Below, piece by piece: positions 11,801 to 22,099 of a DNA stretch of 64,000 nucleotides. The DNA lies in the NCBI GenBank assembly GCA_017654935.2, contig CM065699.1:39346651-39410650 (forward strand), read 5' to 3'. The position numbers and the translations under genes are program-made. The notes beneath the pieces are model-generated. The model searched no databases. It worked only from the letters and a program-made list of their open reading frames with translations, and was not told the DNA's origin. The DNA comes from Phymorhynchus buccinoides (Eukaryota > Mollusca > Gastropoda > Neogastropoda > Raphitomidae). Position 1 is the stretch's first letter; each line of letters begins with the position of its first letter.

Positions 11801-13611
11801 AACTGGAGGGGAACACCCGGCACGTGGGTGAGAGCTAACAGCTCGGGGAACCACGGACTGTTTTCCCATCTTGGCGCTATGAGAATGAGAGCAGGACGCT
11901 CCCGAGCGCACTTTTCCAACACCCTTGGAAGAAGAGCTGTGGGTGGGTAGGCGTAGGCCCACAGACCCGACCACTGGAGACTGAAGGCATTCCTTGCCCA
12001 TGCCAAGGGATCTGCCATCGGGGAGACGAAGAGCGGAAGACGCCGGCTGAAGCGAGTTGCAAACAAGTCGACGTGTGGCTTTCCCCACATCGACCAAATG
12101 GGTTGAAGGACCCGATGGACGAGAGTCCACTCCGTTGCAATCACCTGGTTGGAACGGCTCAGCTGGTCGGCGAGAACATTCAGCTTCCCGGGAATGAACT
12201 CCACGGTTAGATGAATGGAATTCCGTGCAGTCCAAAGCAGGATCTCCTCTGCCTTCCTGGAGAGTGAAGGCGATTTCGTGCCCCCCTGACGCCGAAGGTA
12301 TGAGAGGCACGTGGTGTTGTCGCCACAAACTGTGACCCACTTGCCTCGTAGCAGGGGAAGTAGCGCTTTGAGCGCGAGCGAAACCGCCTCCATCTCCAGA
12401 AAATTGATGTGGAGAGACGACTCTGCTTCGGACCACAACCCCGAAACCTCCCGCCGGTCCAGATGAGCCCCCCAACCTTCCTTTGACGCATCCGTGAAAA
12501 GGAATTCTTGATGGTGGAGAGGCCGAATGGGAACTGAGGACCCCAGCCAAACCGGGTCCAACCACTGGAGGACTGAACTGCGAAACCACGGGCCCAAAAC
12601 GACCTGAGATTCCAGAGGAAGATGAGAAACCCCGAGTTCCGCACACTTCCGTTGTAGAGGACGCTTGTGCAGACGACCCAGAGGCAAGAGGTCTGCCAAA
12701 GACTCCATGAAGCCCAGCAACTTGAGAAGTTGACGAACCGTTGCTGAACCCGCCAACAGAAGGCTTTCCAGAAAGGACTGAATGGACTGGATTCGCTCCG
12801 AAGACGGACAGACCGTGAACGTCTGGGTATTGAATACCATCCCCAGATATTTGAATTCCTGGGCCGGAGTCAAATCCGACTTTTTGACGTTCACGTTGAA
12901 GCCAACCTGGACGGTTAGGTCCTGGAGCTCCGAGGTGTGTTCCTGGCACCGGTCCCTGGACTGAGCCAAGGTGAGCCAGTCGTCCAGGTACACCTTGAGA
13001 CGGATCCCCCTGGACCTGGCCACGCCGACGAACTCCCTGACCACCATGGTGAAAATCCATGGGGCCAGAGAGAGCCCGAAGGGAAGGACTACGAACTGAT
13101 AAGTCGTGTTCCCCCATACGAACCTCAAGAGATGCCTTCGATCTGGGTGGATCGAAACATGGAAATAGGCATCCTTGAGGTCTATGGAAGTCGCCCAATC
13201 CCCCGGCTGGATGAAGTTGCGAACCGAAGCAGCCGTCTCCATTCTGAACGCCATGGGGCGCAGAAAAGCATTGAGAGGAGACAAGTCCAGCACTGGACGG
13301 AACTCGCCGTTCTTCTTTGGTACAGTGAACATGCGCGAGTAGAAACCCGGGCCCGGGTTGGGTACTGGAATCACAGCACCCTTGTCCAGAAGGGACTTGA
13401 CCTCTGCGTCCAAGATCTGAAAGCGAAGAGGATCTGCAGGGGGAGGAAAGACAATAGGCACCCGCGAGAGAGGAGGTTCCGCGAGCAGCGGAAAGCGGAA
13501 CCCATCCCGCACGACACGGAGGATCCAAGAGCTGACTGACAGCAGAGACCACTGAAGGTGATGCTGAGCCAGAGAGTCCACACTTGATGGAACAGCCAAC
13601 TCGGGATCCAC
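11689..13611 (-). CDS. DIRS reverse transcriptase/RNase H/methyltransferase-like polyprotein
   Basis: A 640-codon intact frame. Reverse transcriptase motifs are in order: SIDLKDAYFHV (about residues 142-152), LPFGLSLAPWIF (176-187) and the catalytic YLDD (208-211). The RNase H domain follows, with FTDASKEGWG (372-381), NFLEMEAV (403-410), CGDNTTCLSYL (429-439) and ADQLSR (481-486), covering the acidic residues. A C-terminal module (about 514-600) has DLFATRF, PPTALLPRVLEK and APRWENSPWFP, the region described as methyltransferase-like in DIRS elements. The frame opens at a GTG/valine, so the true start or link to the gag-like ORF is uncertain; the two frames lie almost end to end. It copies element RNA into DNA. 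Confidence 0.92.
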   Translation of the reverse strand: MDPELAVPSSVDSLAQHHLQWSLLSVSSWILRVVRDGFRFPLLAEPPLSRVPIVFPPPADPLRFQILDAEVKSLLDKGAVIPVPNPGPGFYSRMFTVPKKNGEFRPVLDLSPLNAFLRPMAFRMETAASVRNFIQPGDWATSIDLKDAYFHVSIHPDRRHLLRFVWGNTTYQFVVLPFGLSLAPWIFTMVVREFVGVARSRGIRLKVYLDDWLTLAQSRDRCQEHTSELQDLTVQVGFNVNVKKSDLTPAQEFKYLGMVFNTQTFTVCPSSERIQSIQSFLESLLLAGSATVRQLLKLLGFMESLADLLPLGRLHKRPLQRKCAELGVSHLPLESQVVLGPWFRSSVLQWLDPVWLGSSVPIRPLHHQEFLFTDASKEGWGAHLDRREVSGLWSEAESSLHINFLEMEAVSLALKALLPLLRGKWVTVCGDNTTCLSYLRRQGGTKSPSLSRKAEEILLWTARNSIHLTVEFIPGKLNVLADQLSRSNQVIATEWTLVHRVLQPIWSMWGKPHVDLFATRFSRRLPLFVSPMADPLAWARNAFSLQWSGLWAYAYPPTALLPRVLEKCARERPALILIAPRWENSPWFPELLALTHVPGVPLQLTPRSLVQPRTGVPHRNPAVLHLTAWLLCGQGCGHRV

Positions 13612-13628
13612 CCGAAGCCGCGCGGGCC

Positions 13629-15821
13629 CTACTGAAAAGGAGGGTAGCGTTTTGAGTTCTGAAAACGAGTAGAGCGATTTGCACCGCGCTGGAAGGGCCT
13701 GCCCCGAGCCGAAGGAGAAGGGTACGGCTGAGAAGAGCCACGGAACGAGTTCCTCAACGGCTGTGGAGTACGAAAGCGAGAGGAAGAAGAAGAGGCCCGA
13801 CGGGCTGAAAATGCACCACGCTGCTGGAAACGAGCAGGAGACACAGAAGCAGAACGAGAGGGTGGCCTAGCCCTAGCCGCCAAGGTCTGCAAAGTAGCTA
13901 GGACCCTGTCATTGTGAGAGAGGGACTGACGACCCGAACACGCCTCCTTAACTTTGGACACCCTTGCCGAAGCAAAAATTCCTGAGGAAGGGATTGGGTC
14001 CGAACGAAGGGCACGACGTTCCACCTCCAACATGGCAAGAGAGGACTGTTGGAGAGCTTGATCCCTGAAAAAGGCCGAAAGCCTACTACGCAAGGTAGCG
14101 AGGCCCAGAGCGGTGAGTTGAACTGAATCACGCAAGGCTGACAGAAGGCAGCCTAAAGCCTGCTCATCAATGGCATCCGCCAGACGAAAATCCTCAGGAC
14201 GGCCCGTGGAGGTCCTGCCCAACAGAGTGGGAAGACCGTGCAGCATAGAAGTAGCCGTGGAACAATGCATCAATGATTGCGAGACAGCCTTCTCCAGAGA
14301 CAAGTAAGACTTGGCAGGGATGGACACCGACCTGATGGAAGGACCATTCAGCAACAGACCAAGATCAGAAATTTCCTCCTGGGAAAGAGCCGAAAAGGCT
14401 GGAATCGGCAAAAACTCACTCTCCATGGGAAGAACTGGGGCGAACTGAGGAACCACAGGACATGAACCGGACAGAGAAGGAATAGGTGGGGACACCTCCT
14501 GTTCCCTTCTAGACTGTTTAGCTCTAGACCACATGTGTGTGTCAGCCAAATCGAGAGCATCACAAATCGACGAAGAGCACTGCAAGACCAGTCTATGACC
14601 ACGCCGAGACTGAAGGGTACCGAAAGCATCATCCTGGGGCAGAACCTGAGAGGACTCCACCGAGACAACATCCTGGCAGTAAGGCTGCAAGGCCGCCAGA
14701 TACCCTTGTATGCCAGAAACAGAAGGATCAGAAAAATCCTCTTCCATAGGATCCACCGTGTGATCCGAAGCCGTAACCGACGCCGCCGGCTGAGCTGACT
14801 GACCCAAGGAAGAACGACGCGACAAAAGGTCCATAACTTCCTGGTGAGAGTAGGACCGCTGAGGAACCTGCCCTGAAACCGGTGGAACCATACCAGCGGT
14901 AACGGGCGTGACCGGTACGGGCCGAGGCAAACGTCCCATGGACTGAATGCCTGCCGTCGTACGGTCCTGGGCCTGGGGACCACCCACGGCAGAGGCCGTA
15001 GCCGCCGTGCCCGTGGTGGACCCGCGAGACCATGTCGCCGTGGCCGGTCCGCTCCGGAGAACCCCGGGTGCGGATGCCGGCCCGGTGCCTAAGGCACCGA
15101 GGCTGCCGTCGCCAGGGAAGCTACCCCCATTAGCGGCATCGTCCGTTTTTCGGCCGGCATCACCAGGCGTAATGGTGGCATCGGTGGGTACCGCCCGGTT
15201 GTCTATAGCTCTGTAAGACAAGTCGGACAGCACCACCGGTTTCTTCGCAGCTTCTTCTTCCAGAACCGGAAGTGCCCGTGCGGTATCATGAACGCCAGGA
15301 ACCAATGGGGTACGGGAGCTAGCTTGGCTAGAAGAGCCGTACTGACCTTGTTCGGGAAAAACCCGGATGCCGGTTTGCAGCTCCATCCGTGAGAGATCTT
15401 CAACGGACAACGAATCCTGGAGTGGAAGACCGACCGTCGAAAAGGCCGGGTCATCGTCCAAAACACCCAACAAATCAACATGAGAATCATCCACCGAAAT
15501 GTGCTGGACCAAACCAGCCGAGTCCACTTGGGAGAAGGAGAACGGCATGGCCGAAGACAATTCGCCCGTAGAACGCAAATGAGCCAGCAATTCCGACACC
15601 ACTTGCTTTGTATCTTGAACCGAACGCGAAGAGTGAGACCTACTCGAACTTCTTGACCGAGATTTTGACTTGGACAAAGACTTTTCTGAAGGACTCGATT
15701 TTAGAAAACGGCCCTTGTCATCCCTGGGAGGAGTAGGCTGAGGTTCCTTAGTTGAACTACTTGAAGGTTTGCCAACTAACGCCGAAGAATCTACAACTTT
15801 TTTAGAAGGAGTAGATTCCAT
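13629..15821 (-). CDS. DIRS gag-like ORF1
   Basis: An intact 730-codon frame if started at the ATG at 15821 (MESTPSKK...). The frame stays open further upstream to 15977, but that part is hydrophobic and lies towards the terminal repeat, so the internal ATG is preferred. The N-terminal quarter is rich in Ser/Lys/Arg (SLSKSKSRSRSSSRSHSSR), the middle is acidic and Ser/Pro/Gly-rich, and the C terminus is Arg/Ser/Phe-rich (RRASSSSSRFRTPQP...RFQNSKRYPPFQ). This is typical of nucleic-acid-binding gag-like proteins of DIRS elements. No CCHC knuckle is seen. It precedes the RT ORF in the usual DIRS order. Confidence 0.8.
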   Translation of the reverse strand: MESTPSKKVVDSSALVGKPSSSSTKEPQPTPPRDDKGRFLKSSPSEKSLSKSKSRSRSSSRSHSSRSVQDTKQVVSELLAHLRSTGELSSAMPFSFSQVDSAGLVQHISVDDSHVDLLGVLDDDPAFSTVGLPLQDSLSVEDLSRMELQTGIRVFPEQGQYGSSSQASSRTPLVPGVHDTARALPVLEEEAAKKPVVLSDLSYRAIDNRAVPTDATITPGDAGRKTDDAANGGSFPGDGSLGALGTGPASAPGVLRSGPATATWSRGSTTGTAATASAVGGPQAQDRTTAGIQSMGRLPRPVPVTPVTAGMVPPVSGQVPQRSYSHQEVMDLLSRRSSLGQSAQPAASVTASDHTVDPMEEDFSDPSVSGIQGYLAALQPYCQDVVSVESSQVLPQDDAFGTLQSRRGHRLVLQCSSSICDALDLADTHMWSRAKQSRREQEVSPPIPSLSGSCPVVPQFAPVLPMESEFLPIPAFSALSQEEISDLGLLLNGPSIRSVSIPAKSYLSLEKAVSQSLMHCSTATSMLHGLPTLLGRTSTGRPEDFRLADAIDEQALGCLLSALRDSVQLTALGLATLRSRLSAFFRDQALQQSSLAMLEVERRALRSDPIPSSGIFASARVSKVKEACSGRQSLSHNDRVLATLQTLAARARPPSRSASVSPARFQQRGAFSARRASSSSSRFRTPQPLRNSFRGSSQPYPSPSARGRPFQRGANRSTRFQNSKRYPPFQ

Positions 15822-16045
15822 AACGCGAAACCCGAAGCCAGAAGCCACGCCCACCTTTTGACCAACAGGCCCGAAATCTTCACAAAGATTACAACCAAAA
15901 AGGGGGGGAGGCCGAACGAACTTACCCAAGTAGCAAAGCAACACAAAGAAAACTAAAGGAAAACAAAAGACACTCATAAAGCTGAAAGCAGGAGAAAAAA
16001 TTCCTGGAGAAACAGAATAACAAGCCTGCCTTCCATGCTAGCTTG

Positions 16046-16174
16046 AAAGAAAGTGTGTAGTCTGCTACACCGGAAGTTACGTGGATTGGGAGTTGTGGTA
16101 GTAAGACACTCTTGTTTTTGTTCTGTCTTCCAAGCTAATCTTGTACAAATATGCACTTTGTAGTGGAATGGTAA
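16046..16174 (-). repeat. DIRS right inverted terminal repeat
   Basis: Reverse-complement partner of 10165-10300. The outer part to 16192 (GGATGATAGAATAGATTG) is specific to the right end and is found inverted in the internal complementary region. Confidence 0.9.
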
Positions 16175-16237
16175 GGATGATAGAATAGATTGGGCTGTTA
16201 ATGAGATAGCAGGGCCGCCTAACCCTCTGTTGCAGTT

Positions 16238-16668
16238 TCCAGGGACAAACTGCTTAAAAACCAGGGACAGACTTATTTCCAGGGACAAACTGCTTAAAAA
16301 CCAGGGACAGAGACTTATTTCCAGGGACAAACTGCTTAAAAACCAGGGACAGAGACTTATTTCCAGGGACAAACTGCTTAAAAACCAGGGACAGAGACTT
16401 ATTTCCAGGGACAAACTGCTTACAAACCAGGGACACAGACTTATTTACAGGGACAAACTGCTTAAAAACCAGGGACAGAGACTTATTTCCAGGGACAAAC
16501 TGCTTAAAAACCAGGGACACAGACTTATTTCCAGGGACAAACTGCTTAAAAACCAGGGACAGAGACTTATTTCCAGGGACAAACTGCTTAAAAACCAGGG
16601 ACAGAGACTTATTTCCAGGGACAAACTGCTTAAAAACCAGGGACAGAGACTTATTTCCAGGGACAAAC
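16238..16668 (+). repeat. 42-bp minisatellite, about 10 copies
   Basis: The unit contains CCAGGGACAAACTGCTTAAA and ACCAGGGACAGAGACTTATT. Ten near-identical copies start 46 bp after the DIRS right end; the first is 2 bp short. Diverged CCAGGGAC pieces continue at 16912-16955. Because 42 is divisible by three, the frames stay open on both strands, but these are repeat translations. Confidence 0.95.
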
Positions 16669-17077
16669 ACCGCAATGTTATGCATCATGAAATATATTTC
16701 GTGATCTAGCAACATTTCTGCGACTCTGGATATTTTGGGCACTCTTTTTGTTTCTTTTCGATGCCAAACATGCTTCAAGATCTTTTGGTGTTCAGTAACC
16801 TAACAGAAGAAAATGCCAACAGTGCCTGTTGTTTTGGGTGTTCCTGTGTTTCATAGTAAGGTCAACTAACAAGACAAGTGACTGCTCTACAAATTTGATT
16901 CTACTCAGTTTCCAGGGACGCAAAACAGAACAGTGGATCCCAGGGACAGGGTGTCCATTTCAACTGTGTCAGCCCTGGAGACCGAACTTAAAAACAAGAA
17001 AGCCAAACGTGAGTGGGCTGTTTATGAGAATGAACTTAAAAACAAGAAACGTAAACACGAATGGGCTGTGAATCAGA

Positions 17078-17402
17078 CAGTCAAACCAGAAAATACAAAA
17101 AGAACATCAAACCAGAAAATACAAAAAGAACATCAAACCAGAAAATACAAAAAGAACATCAAACCAGAAAATACAAAAAGAACATCAAACCAGAAAATAC
17201 AAAAAGAACATCAAACCAGAAAATACAAAAAGAACATCAAACCAGAAAATACAAAAAGAACATCAAACCAGAAAATACAAAAAGAACATCAAACCAGAAA
17301 ATACAAAAACATCAAACCAGAAAATACAAAAAGAACATCAAACCAGAAAATACAAAAAGAACATCAAACCAGAAAATACAAAAAGAACATCAAACCAGAA
17401 AG
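17078..17402 (+). repeat. 26-bp minisatellite, about 12 copies
   Basis: The unit is CATCAAACCAGAAAATACAA plus AAAGAA, nearly perfect except for one shortened copy near 17306. It lies in the intron between the exons at 17605 and 9844 (minus strand). Confidence 0.95.
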
Positions 17403-17604
17403 AAAAAAAAAAAGTTAAAAAAAAGAATGACAAAAAAAAGCACAAATATAAATTCAAAATAAACTAATCATTGCGTACATCAGTGTTAAGAAGCGAGAGA
17501 GGAAGAGTGAGAGATAAGGACACAGGGAGATAGAAGAAAGAGTTGGGGGAGGGAGAGAAGAGAGAGAGACAGACAGACAGAGACAGAGAATGAAAGCGAT
17601 TGAC

Positions 17605-17744
17605 CTTGTACTCCACTTTCTCCAGTAGTGGAGGGCTGTGTGTGCCAAAGGTGCTGTCCAGTTTCTCCTGCCTTCGCTGCTTCTGCCGTCCGTTCGTGTC
17701 CCTCAGACGATCGTCTTTCTGCCTCTCCTCCCCCTCGTCCGCTT
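17605..17744 (-). CDS. Internal exon of the unrecognised minus-strand gene
   Basis: A 140-nt exon from a GGCTTGCAG acceptor to an AAG|GTCAAT donor. It encodes a charged segment beginning EADEGEERQKDDRLRD and ending SPPLLEKVEYK. The first codon is split with the exon at 18938-19013 (G|AA, giving Glu), and the exon ends in phase 0, matching the terminal exon at 9844-10098. Three exons joining in frame with consensus borders is the main support for a real gene. The function is not recognised. Confidence 0.65.
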
Positions 17745-18091
17745 CTGCAAGCCCCCAATACAGTTTCACCTTGATAAGACGCACGACCCATTCAAGAACC
17801 ACGGAAAATGTTAGACATTATTTTGTCTTTTTCAAATAATAACTTACAATTGTATTAATTTATGGACTGTAGGCCAATACTTTTTGGCTAAATTGTACTT
17901 AAGCTCTATCCCCCCCCCCCCCCCCCCGGGGCTCCCAATCGTCCCGCAAAACAAGGGGTCCCAGGGACTCCTTCACTTACAGTATAGAGGGTCCTAGAGG
18001 CGGGACAGAGGGTCCCATTGGCATTGCAAATGCTAAAATTATAGTAAAAATAATTTTTCTAGTGCATCCATGGGACCCCCTGCACATTCTT

Positions 18092-18337
18092 TTAACCCTT
18101 TCAACGCCAATGTCGCATTTATGCACCACAATGGTTTAATACCCATGTTACTAAAAGGCATCAAATCAGGGCCTGTTATCCAAAGACCCTATTTTCTTAA
18201 TTTTGGGAGGTATAGATAGGCCTGTTGTTATATATGTGACAGAGGAATTCGCAATATTGCAGATATTTTATTTTCTCTACCCAGTTAAGCTTAATGATAT
18301 TTTTGGGCTGAAAAATGGCTGGCGGCGAAAGGGTTAA
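18092..18337. mobile_element. piggyBac-like MITE (family A)
   Basis: Full-length copy with TTTAACCCTTTCAACGCC and GGCGGCGAAAGGGTTAAA ends. It lies within a G/C-homopolymer-rich sequence that carries GGTCCC repeats. Confidence 0.75.
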
Positions 18338-18549
18338 AGGGTTCTAGAGAATTTTAGTGCTTCATAGACCCCCAAATGGGGGTCCCTGGGAGTGGGAGCC
18401 CTGCCCACCCTATCAAATTTTTGTATAAATTTACTAGAAAATGTTCACTGAGAAGCAACATTCTTATATTCTGCCATTCTTGGAAAAGGGATGGAGTTAG
18501 GATCAGACTAGGGTTATTGTTGTGAAACTTTGAGATTGAGAGTTGTAAA

Positions 18550-18786
18550 ACATGTCACGATGGCTTAGAGTCGGACTATCTTTAGATAGTCCATTGACAG
18601 ATTATTGATGTTATTGCAAAAACTAAGAACTTTTACTAAGAAAGACTGCAAATAATATTAAATGGGGATTATGCTTTTTGTATTTCTACAGTCTGTTTTT
18701 GATACAAGTTATTAGTTTTCACAAGAAGTTCAATACTACGTCAATGGACTATCTAAAGATAGTCCGTTTTGACTCCAAGCCATCAA
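18550..18786. mobile_element. Foldback MITE, GATGGCTTAGAGTC ends (family C)
   Basis: The left end GATGGCTTAGAGTCGGACTA and right end GACTCCAAGCCATC are inverted, with further inverted GACTATCTTTAGATAGTCCA inside. A related copy forms the core of the palindrome at 31229-31985. Confidence 0.75.
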
Positions 18787-18937
18787 ATTTTTTTGAGGTG
18801 TCTAAACTACAAATTTGCCTTTGTTTCCCCTCACATCTGCACCTTATAATATTGCAAATAATATAGTAAGAAACAAAAAAAGTACCAAATACCAAGAACA
18901 AGAGAGATATTTGTATCTAGAGTAGAAGATGACTAAC

Positions 18938-19013
18938 CTTTCCTTTTGGAAGACCTGCTTCGGATCAAGGGGTTCTCTGCCTTTTCCAGGTCTCTGTATT
19001 TGCTGAATGGCCC
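18938..19013 (-). CDS. Internal exon of the unrecognised minus-strand gene
   Basis: A 76-nt exon with acceptor AATGCAG and donor AAAG|GTTAGT. It encodes GPFSKYRDLEKAENPLIRSR and a basic SSKRK end. It opens in phase 0 and ends in phase 1, which fits the next exon at 17605-17744. The preceding exon may be 25230-25375, whose proposed end is also phase 0. Confidence 0.6.
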
Positions 19014-19094
19014 CTGCATTCACACACACACACACACACGCAGAGTGAACTTTAAGTTTGCAATCCACTGACAATCTATCAGCTTGATTCGGAC

Positions 19095-19256
19095 ATAAAG
19101 GTCTGTGTACACGTTTACATTATTCACGAGATATTTCTATTTCCCCATGGCAACACAGTGAGCTGTAAGTCATATTATGAGTGGCCTAACACTGTGTTGC
19201 CATGGGGGAAATAGAAATATCTCGTGAATAGTGTTAGCGTGTACACAGACCTTTAT
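19095..19256. mobile_element. Short near-perfect foldback
   Basis: About 60-bp arms from AAAGGTCTGTGTACACG to its complement CGTGTACACAGACCTTT enclose a loop of about 35 bp. Inner arms TTCACGAGATATTTCTATTT and CCATGGCAACACAGT are nearly perfect. MITE-like; no coding content. Confidence 0.8.
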
Positions 19257-20067
19257 CAACAACTTAGACATGTGCACTGACTGTGTAATGCTGATTAAAA
19301 CTGCCACCAAAACAAAACAAAAAAACTGCCAAACATTCATAGCCCCAGTAGAGATTTACAACAACTACAACAAAAGATTGCATGAGCTTATGTCACTGCG
19401 AGTGATAAGAATATCAATACGCCTATTATATGCACATTCTGGGCAGTTGATTTCAAGTACAGTGACTGTTAAACCCTACCTATCAGGAACCAGGCATGAA
19501 AGTGGATGAAGATCAAAAAAGAGGAGATTTTTTCGTCCGAGAAATCCTTCCACCCGGATTTTCACCTGACATCGGAAGTTTTGTTGCACAAACATCTTTC
19601 AGGCATCAAACCATGAGATTCTTTTCAGCCGAGAAAAATCCTTCCACCCCGATTTTCACCTAACGTCTGATGGTTTGTTGACGGGGGGGGGGGGGGGGGG
19701 GGGGGTGCACAACGTTCCCCACAAAAAAATTTTCACCTACCTCACGTCACAAGTTTTATTCAGCGACAAGGGGGGATAATCTATTCCGAAAATCTGGTCG
19801 GCACAAATAGCCTTCCACACACATTTTCAGCTAACATCGCTACTTTTGTTGAGCGGGAGCTACTCATTTCGCCTTCCTTCGCACAATTGAAGCGAGTGAA
19901 CCAGTTTGAGAATCGCCAAATAGAGACTTGTAGATATCAGAATACGGCAAGATCGGTCCTTTACGCGGATTTTTTTTTTTCCCGCGGAAGTTTTGAAAAC
20001 CTTCCGTGGATTTTCCGCAATACGCGGAATTCTTTCATGCCTGAGGAACACTGATATTGTTGACACC

Positions 20068-20379
20068 TCATTAACTCATTCAAGTCGTTCCACCCATATA
20101 TGTCCGGAATTAATAGATAGCTGTCAATTTGGTGCACTTGTTTCAAGGGAAGTAAATCTGTTTGACGCGTTCTAACCTTGGTCACTTCTAAACTCGCTTC
20201 GCTCCCTTAGACCACACTTTCGCCTCTGACTTTTTTCCTGTGTCTAAACCTGAAGTAAAAACCCGTAATCTTCTTTAATTTCTCCTTTTGTTTATGTGTG
20301 TTTTGTTTGTGTGAATGGCTGGAGTGATTTGTGAGGTTTTTTTAATAATTCAAAATCGTTGCGATGCGAATGAGTTAAT
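20068..20379. mobile_element. TTAA-flanked MITE-like element
   Basis: About 310 bp with CATTAACTCATTC at the left and GAATGAGTTAATG at the right as exact inverted ends containing TTAA. Non-coding. A piggyBac-like origin is possible from the TTAA ends. Confidence 0.55.
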
Positions 20380-20681
20380 GTTAGTTGACAAATTATTCCA
20401 GTATTGAACAACTCGGTTAGAAAAGTAAAACTTGCGAATGTTATATAGTCACAGAGGCGTCTGTGAAATTCGGGTTGCTCCCACCTGGAGAGTGCGTCAC
20501 ATAGTATAAATTATATCTTCAAAATTAGGGGGTCAGAGTCATGAGTGCACAAAATATGCCTAGATGTTTTTAGAGGGTCATCTGGATTATTTAGGGAAGA
20601 AGAAAAGTTTTGTTTTACGTCCTCCCGGTATTAACCATGTGGGACCTTTATTTAGGGGGGGGGGGGGTGTCTGTCTTTATA

Positions 20682-20809
20682 TACAGTGGAACCTCCCTTA
20701 TACGACCTCCCATTATAACTCCCTCCCACATAAGACCTACCTCCCTGAGACATTGCCCTTCTTTGTAAGTATTAAAATTACCTCCCATATAAGATCCCTC
20801 CCGTATAAG
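20682..20809. mobile_element. TACAGTGGAACCTC MITE cut by the assembly gap (family E)
   Basis: Starts TACAGTGGAACCTCCCTTAT and continues through the same CATTGCCCTTCTTTGTAAGT interior as the complete copy at 63483-63650, then runs into N. A TA at the end and short inverted ends suggest a Tc1/mariner-like derivative. Confidence 0.75.
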
Positions 20810-21309
20810 NNNNNNNNNNNNNNNNNNNNNNNNNNNNNNNNNNNNNNNNNNNNNNNNNNNNNNNNNNNNNNNNNNNNNNNNNNNNNNNNNNNNNNNNNNN
20901 NNNNNNNNNNNNNNNNNNNNNNNNNNNNNNNNNNNNNNNNNNNNNNNNNNNNNNNNNNNNNNNNNNNNNNNNNNNNNNNNNNNNNNNNNNNNNNNNNNNN
21001 NNNNNNNNNNNNNNNNNNNNNNNNNNNNNNNNNNNNNNNNNNNNNNNNNNNNNNNNNNNNNNNNNNNNNNNNNNNNNNNNNNNNNNNNNNNNNNNNNNNN
21101 NNNNNNNNNNNNNNNNNNNNNNNNNNNNNNNNNNNNNNNNNNNNNNNNNNNNNNNNNNNNNNNNNNNNNNNNNNNNNNNNNNNNNNNNNNNNNNNNNNNN
21201 NNNNNNNNNNNNNNNNNNNNNNNNNNNNNNNNNNNNNNNNNNNNNNNNNNNNNNNNNNNNNNNNNNNNNNNNNNNNNNNNNNNNNNNNNNNNNNNNNNNN
21301 NNNNNNNNN
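20810..21309. other. Assembly gap (500 N)
   Basis: A run of exactly 500 N, so the true length is unknown. Frames through it are artefacts. Confidence 0.99.
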
Positions 21310-21751
21310 AATTCGATCGAATCCCGTTTAAAGTCATACAATAAGCTCGGAATTACACAAAGCTCTCAGCTTGACGAGTTTGCTTCCAGGGAGGTAAAAA
21401 TCCGTGCGCACCACCATATACTTGGGCCACGTCTAAATCTCGCTTTGCTCCCTTACAGAGCACATTTGTTTTTGCTCTTACTTTGGCGTTCGCAAAAATT
21501 CGTTCCTCCACCTTCTTGGAATTCTGTGCTTGTAACTTCTCTGATCTCCACTAACCCTCTTTGATTCTGCCTTTTCGCCTTTGCTTACTGTCTCTTGCCT
21601 ATCTTTCTACTTATTCTCCTGCCCTTTTTCCCAAAACATTTTGTTTTCTCCAATAATGTTTCTCCGTTGAGCTCCTCGACATCGGAATGTGTCGTGGCTG
21701 TGCGCAGCGGGGAGACACAGCGAAATAGCTGTGAAAAACCGGACACATCAT

Positions 21752-21979
21752 GTAGGGGAAAGAACGGGGTAAAAAGCGCATGGGCGTGTAGAAGCCCACC
21801 CCAATTAATCTCATGATAAATAAGAAAATTTCAGTATCTTTTGCCTCCATGAGACGAGCGTGTAATGATCTAGCATTCGTCTCATGGGGCAAATTTGACT
21901 GAAATTTTCTTTATTCATGAGATAATTGGGGTGGTGCGTTCTACCGCCCATGCGCTTTATTTCCCCGTCATTCCCCTAT
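21752..21979. mobile_element. Foldback MITE with GGGGTAAAAAG ends (family B)
   Basis: Inverted arms of about 100 bp: TAGGGGAAAGAACGGGGTAA at the left and CCCCGTCATTCCCCTA at the right. CAATTAATCTCATGATAAAT and TTCAGT lie on both sides, with GAGACGAGCG/CATTCGTCTC around the loop. Other copies are at 30994, 48505 and 50932. Confidence 0.85.
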
Positions 21980-22099
21980 GTAACTTAGACCAATTATGTG
22001 GATACGCAGAAGAAGAATTATCGTGCAAAACCTTTATGAGTTACATTAGGCCTACTATCCTCGTAGTTATTGATCCACACTAGTGGGCGGAATCACATA

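Larger units (their letters stand above)
10122..16192 (-). mobile_element. DIRS-type tyrosine-recombinase retrotransposon, near complete
   Basis: A 6.07-kb element transcribed on the minus strand, with the three DIRS coding blocks in order: gag-like, RT/RNase H/methyltransferase-like, and tyrosine recombinase. It has inverted terminal repeats (about 10165-10300 and 16046-16174). It also has an internal complementary region (10369-10465) whose halves are the reverse complements of the outermost left and right ends, fused as they would be in a circle. Comparing the fused junction with the two genomic ends puts the borders at a shared TG dinucleotide (10122-10123 and 16191-16192). There is no larger target duplication, as expected for recombinase-mediated integration. 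It lies in an intron of a same-strand gene. Confidence 0.93.

Noticed and set aside
12937..13539. 200-codon plus-strand frame inside the DIRS element
   Set aside because: Antisense shadow of the RT ORF; no domain.
11801..13741. N-terminal two thirds of the 943-codon minus frame as part of the recombinase
   Set aside because: It is the shadow frame of the RT/RNase H ORF; only the part below about 11800 has recombinase motifs.
16230..16778. Open frames of 146-174 codons on both strands (LISRDKLLKNQGQR, CPWFLSSLSLEI)
   Set aside because: Translation of the 42-bp minisatellite; the period is a multiple of three, so stops are absent by default.
16933..17462. Lysine-rich NQKIQKEHQTRKYKK repeat protein
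   Set aside because: Translation of the 26-bp minisatellite in an intron; open in more than one frame.
20564..21341. Frames spanning the N run
   Set aside because: Artefact of translating N.
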